Below, piece after piece: positions 9,966-21,044 of a DNA stretch of 64,000 nucleotides (positions are counted from its first letter, which is position 1; each line of letters opens with the position of its first letter). Source of the stretch: Cymbomonas tetramitiformis (taxonomy: Eukaryota; Chlorophyta; Pyramimonadophyceae; Pyramimonadales; Pyramimonadaceae); contig LGRX02035459.1 of the NCBI GenBank assembly GCA_001247695.2, forward strand, positions 1-64,000, in the 5' to 3' direction. The position numbers were made by a program, and so were the translations under genes. The notes below the pieces were generated by a model. The model was not told where the DNA came from. It made no database searches and saw nothing but the letters and a program-made list of their open reading frames with translations.

Positions 9966-10319
9966 TGTGATTCGTGTTTGTGGTGGGTTTGCTTTGCGCT
10001 TGGTTTGGGATGTGTTGAAGCGAATGGTATCTTGCCACGGCCCCGCCCCGTTCCTGATTGCTTCTCACTCCACTGGGATGATCGTGGGCTGGCTTTTGTC
10101 GGCGGGCCTCATGCCGTTCAGTATGTGTGGTATCTTGTCACGGCCCCGCTTTGTGCTTCTCACATCCACTGGGGTGGTAGTGGGCTAGCTGCGGCTGGGC
10201 GTCTCATGCCCATCGGTTCGTACATGTGCAGGTGCGATATGCTCAGCCGCCTGCTGCGTGTACAATTGCCATGGCCAACGCTAGCGGGTGTGCATCCGAA
10301 CTCGCCAACCCATTGTAGC
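9966..10319. repeat. Degenerate 103-bp tandem duplication
   Basis: The stretch starting TGGTATCTTGCCACGGCCCC at 10025 recurs at 10128 with substitutions and small indels. No coding frame is recognisable. Confidence 0.6.
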
Positions 10320-11005
10320 ATTCATCCAGGGCATATTCTGCACGGATCAAGGGCATGTTCTGCACGGATCAAGGGCATGTTCTGCACAGATCAAGGGCAT
10401 GTTCTGCACTGGGATCAACGGCATGTTCTGCACGGATCAAGGGCATGTTCTGTACTGATCATGGCATATTCTGCACGGATCAACGGCATGTTCTGCCGGA
10501 TCAGGGCATGTTCTGCACGGATCAAGGGCATGTTCTGCACAGATCAAGGGCATATTCTGCACGGATCAAGGGGCATGTTCTGCACGGATCAGCGGCATGT
10601 TCTGCACGGATCAAGGGCATATTCTGCACGGATCAAGGCATGTTCTGTACTGATCAAGGGCATATTCTGCACGGATCAACGGCATGTTCTGCACGGATCA
10701 CATGTTCTGCACGGATCAAGGGCATGTTCTGCACGGATCAACGGATCAAGGGCATGTTCTGCACGGATCAAGGGCATGTTCTGCACGGATCATGGGGCAT
10801 GTTCTGCACGGATCCGCATGTTCTGCACGGATCAAGGGCATGTTCTGCACGATCAAGGGCATGTTCTGCACGGATCAAGGGCATGTTCACGGATGGGCAT
10901 GTTCTGCACGGATCAAGGGCATGTTCTGCACGGATCAAGGGCATGTTCTGCACGGATCAAGGGCATATTCTGCACTGATCAAGGGCATATTCTGCATGCG
11001 CCGGA
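10320..11005. repeat. 22-bp minisatellite
   Basis: About 30 copies of GGATCAAGGGCATGTTCTGCAC, with recurrent variants (AACGG for AAGGG, ATATTC for ATGTTC) and truncated units. Because 22 is not a multiple of three, all frames stay open in places and give spurious Cys/His/Gln-rich ORFs. Confidence 0.97.
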
Positions 11006-12216
11006 TCAGGGACCCCTAGCTCCTGGTCGATGTGTGAGTGCAAAGTGGATGTTTCATGTCTGGGGGGATATGGGGTGCTCGTAGCTCTCAGCACTAGCAA
11101 TCAGAGGCACACCACACCCCAGAGCCAGAGCTCAGCGTTTGCACACTGCTCGCAGGAATTCCTTAGTGTGGCCGCACACTGTGGCAGCCGGCTTTGCCTC
11201 TGTCGTGGTGGCCGGCAGCCAACTTCCTGTGCTGGCTGCGGGTCGATGCTGCGCTCACTGCAGGAAAGGGGCCGGGCGTCGCTGCAGGAGCTCGGCAGCT
11301 CCGCGTAGCCTCGGTTTAAACGCCGTGCAAGATTTTCAGCCGAGCAGCTACTTTGATGTGCTCGAGCCAGCGGCACCTTCGGTTGAGGCGAGTGACGCGC
11401 AGCCGAGCCAACTGCACGTGCACTTTGCCAAGCCATCCAGAGCAGTGAGCACCCACCCTCGGAGCAGCCAAAACAGAGAGCTGAACCTAGGGGCCTCCTA
11501 GTATTGGAATCTGCACTCTCTGCAATTCATTTTGGTGTAAGACTGACTGTTTAGGGTCACTACAGCTCCCTAGGGCTCAAACCCTGAAGAAACGCTTAGA
11601 AACCCTAACTTCAGGGCTGATTTGCGGTGTTTGGAAGGGAGAACATGCGGTGATCAGATCAGGGGTGTAGGATCACATCGGTGAGGAACGACGGGGATCG
11701 TCTGATCGGATGATAGATGAAGGGAAGATGACACCGATCTAGGGACCAGGGTTCGGGAACCTTAGAAGGTGCATAGAACTGAAAGTATGAAAAATCACAT
11801 ACACCTAGCATGATGTGAATGGTCGCCCCGTGACTTTTCTTAAATTTGTTTAATGCACAATGTTACCATCTGTTGCGATGCCATCTGCGGCATCACAAGA
11901 CCTAGCAGCCTGCGGCATTGGGGAATCCCTCCCGGGAGCAGGTGTATTTGAGCGCACACTGCACGGGCCGTGGTTCCGCAGTGTGTATTGCGCGTGACGC
12001 CCTTCGGGAAGGCGAGGCGGGCACTCCACTGGCATCATCAACCAACCTCGCCGTGTGTTGGTCTCCTAGGCTTTGCTGAAGCGCCTCGCCGACTTGATTT
12101 GCTGGCCTGATGTCGCTGGGTGCCCTTGCTGCTTGGAGGGGCCACGGCCGGGTGATCGAATGAGTCAACGTTCCATATCTATTGATAGGCCGGATCTGAG
12201 GTTTTCGCAGAATGTT
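11006..12216. other. No gene seen
   Basis: Unique-looking DNA of mixed composition. Small open frames at 11101-11501 and 11850-12258 show no domain. A TTTTCGCAG acceptor-like site at about 12193-12201 precedes the exon annotated next. Confidence 0.4.
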
Positions 12217-12369
12217 TGGGGCGCGGGGGATGCTTTGCACCAGGTCACTCCAAAGCAAGCTTTAGTTTTGTACGATGGAGAGGTTTGTTTAGGAGGAGGT
12301 CTGATTGCATACCCAGCTGCATCTTATCATGAACTTGGAAAGCAAATGCCCGATGAACGTATCTGGTGA
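12202..12369 (+). CDS. Probable last exon of a tRNA 2-thiouridylase (MnmA/TRMU type), isolated
   Basis: The open frame reads HQVTPKQALVLYDGEVCLGGG and then LI, which matches the C-terminal strand of MnmA/TRMU proteins (pattern VTPGQ..V.Y.GEVCLGGG.I). Those enzymes thiolate U34 of certain tRNAs in bacteria and organelles. An acceptor-like TTTTCGCAG directly upstream and a TGA at 12367-12369 suit a terminal exon. I found no ATP-binding P-loop or catalytic-cysteine exons elsewhere in the window, so this is either the 3' end of a gene with very long introns or a captured fragment. The remaining 22 residues after GGGLI are not family-typical. Confidence 0.55.
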   Translation, partial: FSQNVWGAGDALHQVTPKQALVLYDGEVCLGGGLIAYPAASYHELGKQMPDERIW

Positions 12370-13730
12370 ACTCTACATCCAATTGCTCCATTAGCCAGTC
12401 GATGAACACGCGATGTAGGTGACTAATCATGGTGCCAGCTGGCACGGGATGGAAAGTATGATTTATAATAAGGGATGCTCAATCATCACAAGTTGGTGAG
12501 GCCCAAAGTAACACTGGATCGACATCTAGGTATGCCAAATACAATGAAGTGTTGTTGATTGGTCATGGCAAACAATCCGTAATCTGAAATGGAAATGAGA
12601 CGGGAGCTTGTAAATCACCTCCGCTCTCCTGCAAGCTATGACACAAGGACTACTGTAGGCTTGCGTGCTCACTGATATTATGTGCAAGAGACCTGTTTAC
12701 TGGATTTGACAACAAGAAGAGCAATTCGGTGTGGTAAAGTTTCAACAGCGTCCCATTGGGCATCTACTGTCCCGGCACTCGTGTGTTTGCATTAAAGGAT
12801 GTATACATTGTATAGGGAGGGGAGCGATCTGTTAGGGCAACGCATTGAGTACAAATGCAAGCATCTCTTCGTGGATCAATCATCTAGACGTCTTTTCCGG
12901 ATGCTCGGATGCACTTTCCGTGTGTGAAACGAGTGAGTATAGTATTTGAAAGCAAACGCAACAGTGAGACAGCCCCAAATAGTAGCATAACACGCCTAGG
13001 CGGATACCTCGTGCTTTACGCAGGCAAGCCTCGTGGCAATGGCCATATGCATGTCGCATTGATCGCAATTGAGCCATGTGATACTAGACCGTCTCTATTG
13101 GAGCCAAAGGTGGATATAAAGCTTGCTCTAAACCATCCCCAAATATGTCCCAAATCACCAGATTTCCAGAATTTCCCATTGAAAAAATCAGTTTACCATA
13201 TAAATATGGATGGTTGGGACGCCTGTTGCACGCCTATGGAACTCCAGCTGAACTCGGCCCACCATTAAAGTGATATGCTAGGAAGCTAAGAGTGTCATAT
13301 AGTCATAATAGTGATGCAATGCAAGTTGTGTACATATATAAAAAAGAGGTATCAGAAACTGTATTGTAAGGTATTAGGCCCGTCGATCTAGAGATCTCCA
13401 CTAGGCCTGCGAGCTGCGACCGAATATCTGGCGTCATTTTGCGATCGGACGGCACTGGCACGATACGATTAGTAAGTGTAACCGAGTTTTAACTCTTATT
13501 GACGATTGCAATTCTCTGTTCTGTGTCTCTGTGAAAGTGCATAGTATTCTGAACACCGGGTCTGCCATGCCATAACGTCGGGGTGGCGTCGTGTCGCGGC
13601 ACACGTGGACACACGAATACAGTGGCGAACTGGCGATGTGGCGAACTGGCGATGTCATCGTCATCGTTTGGACGTCGTCACATCGAAATTTCGTTTGTGT
13701 CGCCCGTTGGGATTCGAGCTTTGATTAGGT
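12370..13730. other. No gene seen
   Basis: AT-richer DNA without a recognisable frame or repeat. The plus-strand frame at 12909-13268 has no known domain. Confidence 0.4.
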
Positions 13731-13752
13731 ATTTGAGTAAGTAAGTAAGTAA
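13731..13752 (-). repeat. (TTAC)n tail of the RLE non-LTR element
   Basis: GTAAGTAAGTAAGTAA on the plus strand, that is TTAC repeats following the coding strand of the element to its right. Short-period tails of this kind are usual at non-LTR 3' ends. Confidence 0.6.
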
Positions 13753-14448
13753 TTTGCCCGGGTTCGTCCTTATAAAGAGCAGGGGTCACGCCTCACAATT
13801 GAAAGGTCAAAGGCACAGCAAGCAAACAAATTCCTCCAAATGCCAAAACAACTATGCCTAGATAAACATTGTACAAATTCCCAGCGTTCACGCATGCTGA
13901 TAAGCATGACTAGCCCTGCAAGCAATTCCGGAGCCCTGCGAGCCGTGCAAGGCAACCACCATCCGCTGCGAACAATAGGTCGAAAAGCTCCGTGTGCTCC
14001 ATGTTGCACCATCCTCCTCCTTAAACAATCGATCTTGCCTGCGCTGTACACAACTGTCGAAGAACTTCCGCGCCGATTTCCCCAAACCTCTAAAAGACTC
14101 TATCGCAAAAGGCACACGTGTGTGAGGCCAGATTGGCCCGTACAATGCCCTATTGGCTCGCTCATGTACCGCCGCAGCCCGCAGCGGTTCCCGAACAGCC
14201 CGGTCCACATACGAGGCATAACAAGGGAATGCAAGGCTCACGTCAATCACAATATGTCTGCCTCGTCCATCGTGGTTGAGCACTGTGATGTCGGGCTTCC
14301 AATCAGGCGAATAACCATGATGATTGCAATCCTCCACGATGACAAAGGCTGGATCAAAGATTTGCGTCAGCATAGATGCCAACACATGACGAACGGCATG
14401 ATGTGCCGTGATAGCACATCCACGCCGGTTGCCGACAAGGGAGTGCAC
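13753..14448 (-). pseudogene. RLE non-LTR retrotransposon copy 1: C-terminal endonuclease part
   Basis: The frame contains AITAHHAVRHVLASML, then WKPDITVLNHDGRGRHIVIDVS, which is the PD...(D/E)x(K/S-like) core of a restriction-like endonuclease at the C-terminus of RT proteins. RVPFAIESFRGLGKSARKF and TWSTRSFSTYCSQRMVVAL follow; both are conserved tail blocks of this family. The first six codons at the right edge are reached across the transposon junction at 14449. The upstream part of the same protein lies at 24429-26620, separated by the 9.97-kb insertion. The gene is a decayed relic. Confidence 0.75.
14441..14448. repeat. Target-site duplication, left (GAGTGCAC)
   Basis: It matches GAGTGCTC at 24421-24428 in 7 of 8 bases, directly outside the inverted ends of the insertion. 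Confidence 0.7.
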
Positions 14449-14495
14449 ATAGATTGTGGGATTGGGGGATTCCAGGATTGGGGGATTGAAAAATC
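14449..14495 (+). repeat. Left terminal inverted repeat
   Basis: Starts ATAGATTGTGGG and contains the block ATTGGGGGATT twice. Pairs with 24373-24420. Confidence 0.8.
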
Positions 14496-14658
14496 GCCAT
14501 GCAAAATTATTAAATTTGGAAATGCCAAAAAATTGCAAATAATAAAAATCACAGTGTTATTTTTATGAATTGCATGTTTTTGAAATCTGTTTTTTTGTAA
14601 TCTATATTGTAATTTTACTAAACTTAAAAAATTGTTCAGAATTCCAGAATTCATGTGT

Positions 14659-14700
14659 GAGAAAAAGAAAAAGGAAAAGAGACACCCGTGGACGGGGTGT
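14659..14700 (-). other. 3' hairpin and pyrimidine tail of Dualen copy 2
   Basis: On the minus strand ACACCC, a 7-nt loop, then GGGTGT, followed by a TTTTC/TTTTTC tail. The intact copy has ACGCCC-GAC-GGGCGT in the same place (50554-50568), so the third pair differs by a compensated change. Confidence 0.6.
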
Positions 14701-14740
14701 GGGGCTTTGTGAGTCCCCTTGGCTCTTATCTCTTTTTTCT

Positions 14741-15895
14741 TTAGTCCGGTTCATTGTCTAATTTTTTCCTATATAGTCTGTTAAGGCTTACTGCGTATCC
14801 TGTAGCTAGGTCATGTATTTTTCTGAGTAGGTGTAGGGCTTCCTGTTTGTCGAATCCTAGGTGTTTGGTCAGTATTTTCTCCGCGTGCTCATATATCGTG
14901 CCCGTGTTCCCGAATACCATCACATGTAGCGTTACCTTGTACCCATATAATTCTAGTAGCTTTACCAGCGGCGTGTATTTCGTGTACTTTGTCTTTAGTG
15001 CTTCCTCCCAACTCATTTCGTCTGTGTATGTTACCTCTACCAGGTGTATGTGACCTGCATCTGCCATTGCTTTTTGGTGTGTGTACCCAGGCTGCTTGTT
15101 TCCTTTCTCGGTTCATTCCAGCATTACTATATCTACGTAGTGTGGTATGGTGTCCTTTCCATGCTCTGGTGCTGGTGTGTTTCGTCCGTCTAGTCTGCAT
15201 TGCCCCCTTGTGAGCAGGAAGTCTTCTATTGGTCTTCCGTTGTTCATTCCCTTCCCTCTTTTCCCGGCATGAGTTATTATTACACATCCTCCTTTCCTGC
15301 CTTTCCTAATAGCGTTTGCTATCATTTTGGTGGTCTCATCTGACCTGCTTATTACCATGTTCTTTATTTCCCTCTCTGTGCACCCCCCTAGCACATGGGC
15401 TGTGCGTAACCTATGAAATCCCCCGCATTTACTTGTCTGGGCATTCCACAGCATTTGCACTTTTGCGCCCTTCTCCCTCCTTGCCATTTTTTGTACGGTC
15501 CTGCTGGTAGTTTGTTCGCCCGGCATCTTAGCAGGACTGTCACATCATGTTCGTTTAGGTATTCTGTTCCTTTCCTCCAGTATTCATTAGAGAGCTTGTG
15601 CGTGGCTTTATCACCTTTTAGGTGCTGCATGTATTTTTATGGCGTTTCTCGTGCTGCTGTCCGTATTTTTTCCATCGAGGCCCTTCTCCATTCTCTCGCT
15701 TGGTGTGCTTCCCTTTGTGCTGTTGCCTGCTGTTGTGCCATTTCCTGGAGTGCTCTCCATTCTTCCTGTGCTTCCTCCTGTTGTTGGGCCATTTCGCTGA
15801 GCTCAGCTTCGGCATCCTGCTGTGCTGTCATGCCCATACTCTGTGTTTCCGGTGGCTCCATTTCCTGTGTTGCCTGCAGTGCGGTACCCTCTCCT
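14741..15895 (-). pseudogene. Dualen copy 2: CCHC and restriction-like endonuclease domain
   Basis: The blocks match the intact copy in order: HLKGDKATHKLSNEYWRKG, a Cys/His block ending HVLGGC, LTRGQCRLDGR, an IPHYVDIVMLE acidic strand, HLVEVTYTDE, KYTKYTPLVKLLELYGYK and VFGNTGTIYEHAEKILTKHLGF. This is the R2/NeSL-type C-terminal endonuclease fold. The pieces lie in three frames (14741-15067, 15113-15526 and 15388-15630), so indels have broken it. The right part (15631-15895) is the Gln/Glu-rich coiled coil, cut by the MULE. Confidence 0.8.
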
Positions 15896-15927
15896 TTTTG
15901 TCGCCATCGATGGTTTTTTTGTCGCCA
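15896..15927 (+). repeat. MULE left terminal inverted repeat
   Basis: Two copies of TTTTTGTCGCCA separated by TCGATGG. Pairs with 18915-18947. Confidence 0.75.
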
Positions 15928-15965
15928 TGCAGAATTTTGGGGTCGGCTGCAGAATCGTTCCGCTG

Positions 15966-16078
15966 GATGCAGAATTTCCTGAGAAAAAATGACCCGAACC
16001 CATAGAAACATCTTCTCAGATCTTGTTCTGATATTTTCCCTCAGGAAATTCTGCATCGGCTACAGTACATGTACTGTA
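15966..16078. repeat. MULE subterminal hairpin and palindrome
   Basis: GATGCAGAATTTCCTGAG at 15966-15983 is repeated as its exact reverse complement at 16040-16057. The palindrome TACAGTACATGTACTGTA follows at 16061-16078. Confidence 0.85.
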
Positions 16079-16382
16079 GGGCCCATCGTCAGCCCGTTCG
16101 TCTACCGACGCGACGTCACACCATACTGTACTCCCCCTGGTCACACAAAGTATGTCGAAGGTCTCGTCTGCGCCCAATTCCCGGCAATCGCTAGGCGTGG
16201 AGATGCGGATCCACTTACTTGCGTGGTGGATTTACAACGCTTGACCTTTCGTTGCCCCCGTGTTTTGGGATACTGTAGAGGGATACTCGACTTTTCGATT
16301 CTCGCGTTCCTGAACGCCTGTTAATGATCAGAAGTATGTCGCAAACTTTCACTTCAAAACTTCTAACAACACTTGGTACGCC

Positions 16383-18581
16383 ATGGACGAAACGGCTATC
16401 ACACTTTTCAACGGTCCTTGGCTCAGTCAAACCGATAACACCGAAGAAGGTTGGGCCCTCGCAGATTATCATTCTGGCTCTGATGATGGTGTTTCCCCAC
16501 GGCCACAAAAGACCCCTCGCAATTGCATTGACCAGCTTGCAGCCTGTACCAGTGTTGCCAAATCTCTGCGCGCACCAGTCGATTGGAAGCCTCTTTCCGG
16601 CTGGCCTGAATTTCCCATTATCAAGCCTCATCTTTAAAAACTTCATGCAACGGGCCTTCGCTATATCAGGAAAACTCAGAGTAGGCAGTCCAGCACGTAT
16701 GCCTGCCAGTCGCATCTTAAATGCGAGCACGCTATCAAATTTTATTACGATACAGGTGCAGTCGCTTTCAAAGCTGCGTGGAATGGTATTCCACACACAG
16801 AGCAGGTCAACCCAGGAACCAAAGAGGTAAGAATCCCTCTTGAGTTTCGTGCACGCACTGATGAGCTTCTTCGTCAACATATGGGTTGTCCAATGCTTGT
16901 CCTCAACAACCTCATCACCGAATTCTGGGACGGTAACCCCGAGACGAAAGAAAGATTCCCGACTGCAGCTCAGGTTAGAAACCGTGCAAAGACGATATCT
17001 CGCGGCGCTGACGCAGCTGTTGGCACCATCAACAACGTCGCCGCTTTGGAAGCATATCTCAACGAGCACGGGATCCCTGACTCTCAGGAGGCTTTCCAAG
17101 CTTTTTACAAAGACATTAATCCGTCTCAGACTTTTATTATGCACTACGAACGGTACGCACCAATATGCATACGCAATCTCGCTCTCTTCTCATTGCGTAT
17201 TATGTCCACTCATTTTCTCAGCGCTGGGGTAATTCCCGGTCCGTATTTGCCGCCACGCAGATCTGACAAGTTCGGCCCTACCCTGGTTATGCCCTGCAAA
17301 GCCGTCGCCGAACATATTCGCCTTGAACATGAAAGTAATCAGCCCTTGAACATCTTCACCGTCAAGGCTGACGGCACTTTCGGCATTGAGGCCGGCGAAT
17401 ACGTCTTGCTAGACTTTGGGACTGACACCCTCCACTTCCCCCAACCTCAACTATGGAAGTCTTTGGACGATAAACGGCATGCACCACGTCACAGCTTCCG
17501 TTTATATTGCTTCGCAATTGCCAAGTCCGAAAGCACCTTCTCATATCAGACTGGCCTTCGTGGACTGCGCAAATACGCGCATCTCGCCTGGAATATTGAC
17601 CTGCCCATCTCTGTCGCAATCGGTGACCCCATGCGCTCCCTGAGCGCAGCATTATTTAATCTCGCCGTCCCCGGCTCTCTAGAGGAGCCCTTAAACCCAA
17701 AGGACGTTGAACACGTTCGGCGCAAGTTTTTCGGGTCCATGCTTAAATTTGTGCCAAAGGAAGCCCAGTCCGCTGTAATTGAAGACCGCCTTACTCTTCT
17801 TGCTTGTGTTTCCACGGAGGAATTCTCGTTGACTGCTGATGTCGCCAGGAATGATTGGTTGATTAACGGCCTGACCGACTTTGTCAAAGCAGTTCATAAC
17901 TTCACTCACGGAATTGACGTCGGCTGGCATCGAGGTGCAACCACCATTGCCGGCATCAAACCTGAGACGCAGGCCCCAGAGCGTACCCATCGTGAACTTC
18001 CACGGTATGTTTCGAAAAAAGCGTCTCATTGGACTGTCTTGACCGTTTCCATCCCTAAGTTGCTCAAGATGCAAGCCTTCCACTGCGCTTCTAAGATTCA
18101 ACATGGTCTGGACATTACTCCCACCGTCTTCATTGAATTGGCTGTGCAGCTGGTCAGTGGTGTCGGATCTGAGCGTAATTTCTTTACATATCCTGAACGC
18201 GTGCATGGTTTCGAATTCTGGTATGTTAACCTGGAAAACACCCAGATTCAGGTTTCCGAGTTGCGCGTGCGCAAGAAACGCGATCTTATGCGTGGAGTAA
18301 ACACGCGCAACTTTTTCAAGGATATGCCCACAATTCGTAAATACAGCGCAGACATCTGCGAGGTGGTCCTTAACGAGAATGAGGGGGGCAACCACCAGTG
18401 CCCTATCGACGGGGACTCCTGCACCTGTTTCTGGTTTTGGCATTGCAGAGTATGCCAACATTTGCTTGCTGTGCAACATCTGCAAAATTGTCTTGATATT
18501 CATGGCATGCTTGAGAGGGCTTTCCCGCATAACAAGCCCAAAACCATGAAAATGAAAATAGCTGCAGAGGCCGCAAAATAA
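16383..18581 (+). pseudogene. MULE transposase with WRKY/GCM-like and SWIM zinc fingers, one in-frame TAA
   Basis: One frame runs from the ATG at 16383 to a TAA at 18579-18581, broken only by TAA at 16635-16637. After that stop the protein reads LRYIRKTQSRQSSTYACQSH with HLKCEHAIKFYYD, a Cys/His N-terminal DNA-binding module of MULE type. The central region (DKFGPTLVMPCK, EYVLLDFGTD, ISVAIGDPMRSLSAALF) corresponds to the transposase core, although I cannot assign the DDE triad with confidence. ERTHRELPRYVSKK follows, and near the C-terminus the SWIM finger CTCFWFWHCRVCQHLLA (CxC...CxH). The stop could come from CAA by one transition. Elsewhere the gene looks well preserved, so the insertion is fairly young. 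Confidence 0.78.
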
Positions 18582-18785
18582 CTATTGTGGAAATGTGTTA
18601 TCTTATTGTTCTTGTATTACTGTAGCGCGCACCGTACCTATTAATATTTACATTAGCCATGATTCCAATTGTCCTGTTATTCCAATGCCTGTATTGACGT
18701 CCCTTTCACTTGAACTTTATTTCGTGTATTTCAGTTATTGCATTAGTTCCGTTTTCCTGCCATGGTCAAACATTTCCCTCACATA

Positions 18786-18947
18786 ATGGCATTTTGTCGC
18801 CATGGCGACAAAATGTCTCCCCGAGCGACATTTTGTTCCATGGCGACAAAATGTCTTCCGAAAACACATTTTGTCGCGGCGACAAAAAGTCCCGAATGGC
18901 GACAAAAAAGCCCTTGGCGACAAAAAAAAACCCATGTTGGCGACAAA
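18786..18947. repeat. MULE right end: array of GGCGACAAAA motifs
   Basis: About eight copies of TTTTGTCGCC or its complement within 160 bp, including the perfect 26-bp palindrome at 18790-18815 (CATTTTGTCGCC/GGCGACAAAATG, overlapping at ATGG) and the terminal repeat at 18915-18947. These are likely transposase-binding sites. Confidence 0.8.
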
Positions 18948-20502
18948 TTTTCCTCATCCGTTTCCCATTCTGCTTCCCGTGTGCTTTCTTCCCCGCGCTC
19001 TCTCGTTTGTTCCACCTGTTGTGCTGTTTGTACTTGCTGCGCCTGTATTAGTGCCTCTTCCTCTTCTCGTTCCGTCCGCTGGAGTTCCAATTCCTCTTCT
19101 TGCACCTGTTGCCATTCTAGTTCTTCAGGCCAGGTGTCTGCCCAGGCTCCTTCTTCTACTTCTGTTTCGGTTGGTTCCCGGTTTCTTTGTGCGTATTCTG
19201 CTTCCATTCTCTCAATGCGTTGCCTTTTGGTCTCCCATTCCTCAGGCCCAGTTTCTAGCTTCCTTTTCAGTCTTTGTATTATGTTAGTTTCTCCCGTTAT
19301 TTTTGCCTCCCGTACCTTTTTCGTTACGTGGTTAAATATTGCTTGGTGTCCTTCTAGTTGTCTTCCAGTGGCCTCACAGATTGCTAGCAACGTTACTGTG
19401 TCTGTGTTGTCGTGGTTTAAGCCGTATTCCCCCTCCTCACAGGCCTTTTTGGCTACCTCATCCGCCATTTCGTTCCCATGTATCCCCACATGCGCTTTAA
19501 CCTTGTATAGGGCCACCTTTGTCCCTTCCCCATTGAGCATTTGTATTTGCTTCATTATTTTCCACAGTATGTCCCGGTGTACATGCCTCTCCAGCGTGTG
19601 CGGCCTTTTTCTCATGTTTTGTATTTGGTAGAGTGAGGTGAGGCTATCCGTGCATATGCTCACTTTTCTTCTCCTAAGTTTGAGTCCAGTATTAGTGCCA
19701 TATATATCGCTGTGAGCTCCGCTCTGTTGACAGTTTGGCAGTGTCCTATCCATCTTTGCATGTGCTTCGTTGCTTGTCCCCCTCTTGGGTCCCAGACGCC
19801 TGCCGCCGTTACTTCCTCCATTTCCCCGTTTTCCTTTTTGACTTTCCTCTGGCTTCCATCCGTGTAGACCATATCGTTTCTGTTGTGTCGCCTGTCAGGC
19901 TCTGGGTATCCTTTCCCGTTGTTGTCCCACTGACTCTCGGGTTGTGGTTCGACTTCCTCTATTTCACCCTTTTCCCACTGCAACCACTGGTCCCCGTTTA
20001 CGTCTTCCTCTGTCGTGTGTGGGTCCGTAAACTGTAGTGCACATCTTCTGAGTGCGTCCCTGTTTATTTCCTCCCTGCTCCACGTAGTGTTGGCCCTTAG
20101 TACGTTCGTAATTGTGGGCCTCGGCCCCCTGTCCCCTCCTCTGTGTTCCCCTTCTCTTCTCCTGTCTTCCATCCAGCGGTCAATTATCTCCTCTGTGTGG
20201 CTATCCAGTTGTCCGCCTGGCAATGCGTGCATCACTGGTAGTTCGTGGTTCGTCCATGGCGCCGGGTCTATGACACAGTCTTTCTCCCATTCTGTAATCG
20301 ACCTAGGCTGCCTGTCCGTGTCCTTGAGTGTAAGGGGCCTGTGCATGTAGCATGCCCTGCCTATTGTCCTAACCTTGCTTTGCGGGCACTTAAGAAGGGC
20401 CGTGGTGAATATACAGTACTGTGGGTTTTGAGCGCGTCTGGGCAGAACTTCCTCCACCCCGCCGCGTTCGCTACTACCAGTATCCTCATGTTCCAGTTGC
20501 AT
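18948..20502 (-). pseudogene. Dualen copy 2: RNase H and coiled-coil region
   Basis: RNase HI motifs are split over two frames: MVYTDGSQRK and QTVNRAELTAIYMAL (19660-20502), then SICTDSLTSLYQI and YKVKAHVGIHGNEMADEVAKK (18948-19753). The catalytic Asp, Glu, Asp and His/Asp positions are all present. A Glu/Gln-rich coiled coil (EEELELQRTEREEEEAL) follows and is cut by the MULE. The region between the methyltransferase-like domain and RNase H keeps the CPQSKVRT block seen in the intact copy. Confidence 0.82.
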
Positions 20503-21044
20503 TGTTTGGGTTTTTGTAGGTTACCTTGCATCCAGTGGTCAGGTGGTAAGAAGGTGAACTGTCCTTCCTTTACCTCTAGCAGTTCATGTACCCTGTACCC
20601 CATGTGCTTGTTTAGCAGTTTCCTATACGGGCTTTTGGCATATGTGGGGTATATCCCTACCCCTAGGACGGGTTCAGCCGTTTTCGTGGAGTTTATTGCC
20701 TTTTTCAGTGCCCTGTAGAGGTCCCCTGCCGTATATTCCGGGTTGAATTGGTATGACCCCAGCTGTTCCCATTGCGCCTCCCATGCCGAGCCCACGGCCC
20801 CGAATACCGAGTCCCGTGGGTACTGTGAGTAGTACGTCTTGGTGTTTTTGTGTACATTGAGTGGCGAGGCAAAGACTTCTGTCTGGACTCCCATGGCTGT
20901 ATGTACCGCCTCCATCATTTCCGGGGGAAAGGTCCAGTGGTTTTGGAGGTTCCTTTTTCTGTGTTTCATCTCCGCTTTACTAGAGTATCTTATGAGCAGC
21001 TGTGCGATTTCCTCTTCAAAAGTGTCCACATGTATTTTGTGTTC
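20361..21044 (-). pseudogene. Dualen copy 2: PCIF1-like methyltransferase domain
   Basis: The frame at 20361-21029 carries LLIRYSSKAE, TEVFASPLNVHKN, VFGAVGSAW, SYQFNPEYTAGDL, GVGIYPTYAKSPYRKL, FTFLPPDHWM and NMRILVVANAAGW. Each block lines up with the intact copy at 47040-47720. The order (FASPLN, FG.xG, NP.[FY], a Y/F-rich strand, a late hydrophobic strand with AGW) is that of the PCIF1 cap-adenosine methyltransferase. Just upstream an in-frame TAG (21045-21047) replaces the Trp codon found in the intact copy. Confidence 0.72.

Larger units (their letters stand above)
15896..18947 (+). mobile_element. MULE (Mutator-like) DNA transposon
   Basis: The left end 15896-15927 (TTTTTGTCGCCATCGATGG, then TTTTTTTGTCGCCA) is repeated inverted at 18915-18947 (TGGCGACAAAAAAAAACCCA, then TGTTGGCGACAAA). 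It lies within the coiled-coil region of Dualen copy 2, with flanking coding sequence continuing on both sides. It carries one transposase gene on the plus strand. I could not find a clean 9-11-bp target duplication. Confidence 0.78.
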
